From contig JAOTON010000453.1 of NCBI GenBank assembly GCA_034440635.1, positions 434,001 to 498,000 of the forward strand: 64,000 nt of DNA. Direction: 5' to 3'. This DNA is from Lepas anatifera. Its lineage: Eukaryota > Arthropoda > Thecostraca > Lepadidae. Made by a program: the position numbers and the translations under genes. The first letter of the stretch is position 1. Each line of letters opens with the position of its first letter. Shown here in pieces: positions 62,495 to 64,000 of the stretch. A model generated the notes under the pieces. That model was not told the origin of the DNA and made no database searches. It was given only the letters and a program-made list of their open reading frames with translations.

Positions 62495-64000
62495 TGAAGA
62501 TGCTAAATTGATCAGGTATTCCACTGAGAAAAGCCATCTTATTGTGATGTGGCTTTACTACACATGCCAATTTTGCGTATCCCACCCGAATTACAATACA
62601 CTGAATTGTTATTGTAGTGTGTCTTACGTTGATGGTTTGCAGCTCAAACGCGGATTTATGTGAGTAATATGCAATGTACAGCACGAAACTATTTTACGAA
62701 CATTTTTGACATTGAGAGCCGCCCGCAAGGAACGTGCGAATCGTGCTGATGCAAATATAAATACTAGGTCAGCCGCCTCTTGACACCGTAGAAGACAGTA
62801 GCCTGCCCCTTCCGAAAGACAAAGCTGAATACATCCATCCTTAAATAATTTTACGTTGTATGCGTACTTCGATAGCTTTCCACCGTTTAATATCTGATCT
62901 GAGTTCTGGTTCTGTACAGAAAACTTTCGCCAGAAGTCCATTTTTCTTCGCTAGACATTGGACAAAATGAACTTCACCAAAAGCACCAGTCATTCACTTC
63001 TGGGACCGATGGGCAGGCCCGTGGTCCATCTGGGTATTACATCAGAGTGGGATGAACGGCCACCCTCCCCGTGGTCAAGGCAGCGTGATTAAAGCCGTTT
63101 AACTTTTAGAATGAAAATCGGAACAGTTTAACACCGGGCTGAGTACAGAGTAGATTTATCTCACCCATAAGAAGAACAATTGGTCCACCGGTAGTCTCGT
63201 TCTCCTGTGGCGATGACCTTGATGGGAATCAGTGGGGCTATAAAGAGCCGCGATGTAACACTTGTTTCGCGTAAATGGCAAAAGAATGTGATAACATGTA
63301 AGAACAAGTTGGGCTATACGCCCACCTTCGCCGTGTCCTCGCCACACAGACCGTTTTCACCTGAACCAAAATTCTCTGGTTGAAACACCCTTGGAACCGG
63401 AGAAACACAAATGGGGCTGAGGTACCGGCTTAACTTACATGTATATTACCACTTCTCATAACACCACTCTACAAATAATGAGCTTTACCCCGGTGAAATC
63501 ATGGCAGGTTCATGCTCCTATTTACAGAGGGAAAACCAGCTTAGCGACTCTGGAGACGGCGATGACCTCGGCGGCGCGGGACATGACCTGGCAACGTGGT
63601 CTGTGCCGGCGTGGCCCTGTCACAGCCCCTTCAACGTACCAAGCTGGCGCACTGCTGTGGAAGACGGGTTGGCTCCGGGTAAAGATGGGTTGGCGGACAT
63701 TCTTTGCTTTACTGGCATCCCGAGAAGTTCTTACACTACTTAGCGCAAACCTCACAGGGGGACGACCCATGCGGCTCCGGGACGACGTGCTGTGTGCAGG
63801 ACCGATGGTAGTGGTGGTAACTTGGTGGTCTTCTCGGGGGCCGATTGTAGTGGCCACTAATAGCGGTGACCCACGATTCCATCTTCAGTGGGCCGGGACG
63901 GCTCCGAGAACTGGCATAGGCGGCGGCGTCTTAATTGCGGCGGTGCAAGATCTCTACATTGCGATGCATCAAATCCCATTAACTTAGCATCCACCGGGAA
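62495..64000. other. Right-edge sequence, no identified gene
   Basis: Open frames overlap in 63439-63987 on both strands. One (63501-63743, plus) reads SDSGDGDDLGGAGHDLATWS and could be an exon of a neighbouring gene, but no family signature or clear splice borders support it. Confidence 0.3.

Noticed and set aside
63439..63987. 182-codon plus-strand frame as a gene
   Set aside because: Competing frames are open on both strands, there is no family motif, and the composition does not favour any one of them.

Overview
This is a repeat-choked piece of a metazoan (invertebrate) nuclear genome. It has one real multi-exon gene with GT-AG introns, LINE reverse-transcriptase fossils, tRNA-derived SINEs and many DNA transposons. 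There is nothing prokaryotic in it. I cannot name the species; an arthropod is my guess, not a finding.

The gene is the orthologue of HFM1/MER3, the meiotic crossover helicase, on the minus strand. I assembled 14 exons (47058 down to 15434) by matching splice sites, codon phase and family motifs. They join into one open frame of about 1,396 residues: a very long disordered N-terminus, the Q motif, Walker A, DEVH, SAT and QMTGRAGRPQF, winged-helix-like segments and the start of the Sec63-like domain. The C-terminus was not found and probably lies beyond the left edge.

Layout: 1-2900, LINE fragment and TTAA-flanked MITEs. 5416-12239, a 6.8-kb element with hAT-type 8-bp target duplications, a second element nested inside it, and GC-rich minisatellites. 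12242-12477, a 47-bp tandem array that this element split. 15434-47058, HFM1 with introns filled by LINE, SINE, hAT-like and piggyBac-like insertions. 47.1-64 kb, mostly transposon relics, including a second copy of the large element (55767-61022) and a LINE RT/RNase H remnant (about 61.1-62.5 kb).

The most unusual signal is in HFM1. Tandem repeats abut its splice junctions, and in several introns the repeat unit is a copy of the exon-intron junction: clearly in introns 9 and 10, degenerate in intron 8, and a simple duplication in intron 3. Introns 2 and 6 have arrays ending on the 3' splice site. A second theme is transposons nesting in one another with intact target duplications, including two cases where a TTAA-type MITE landed on the flanking TTAA of another MITE.
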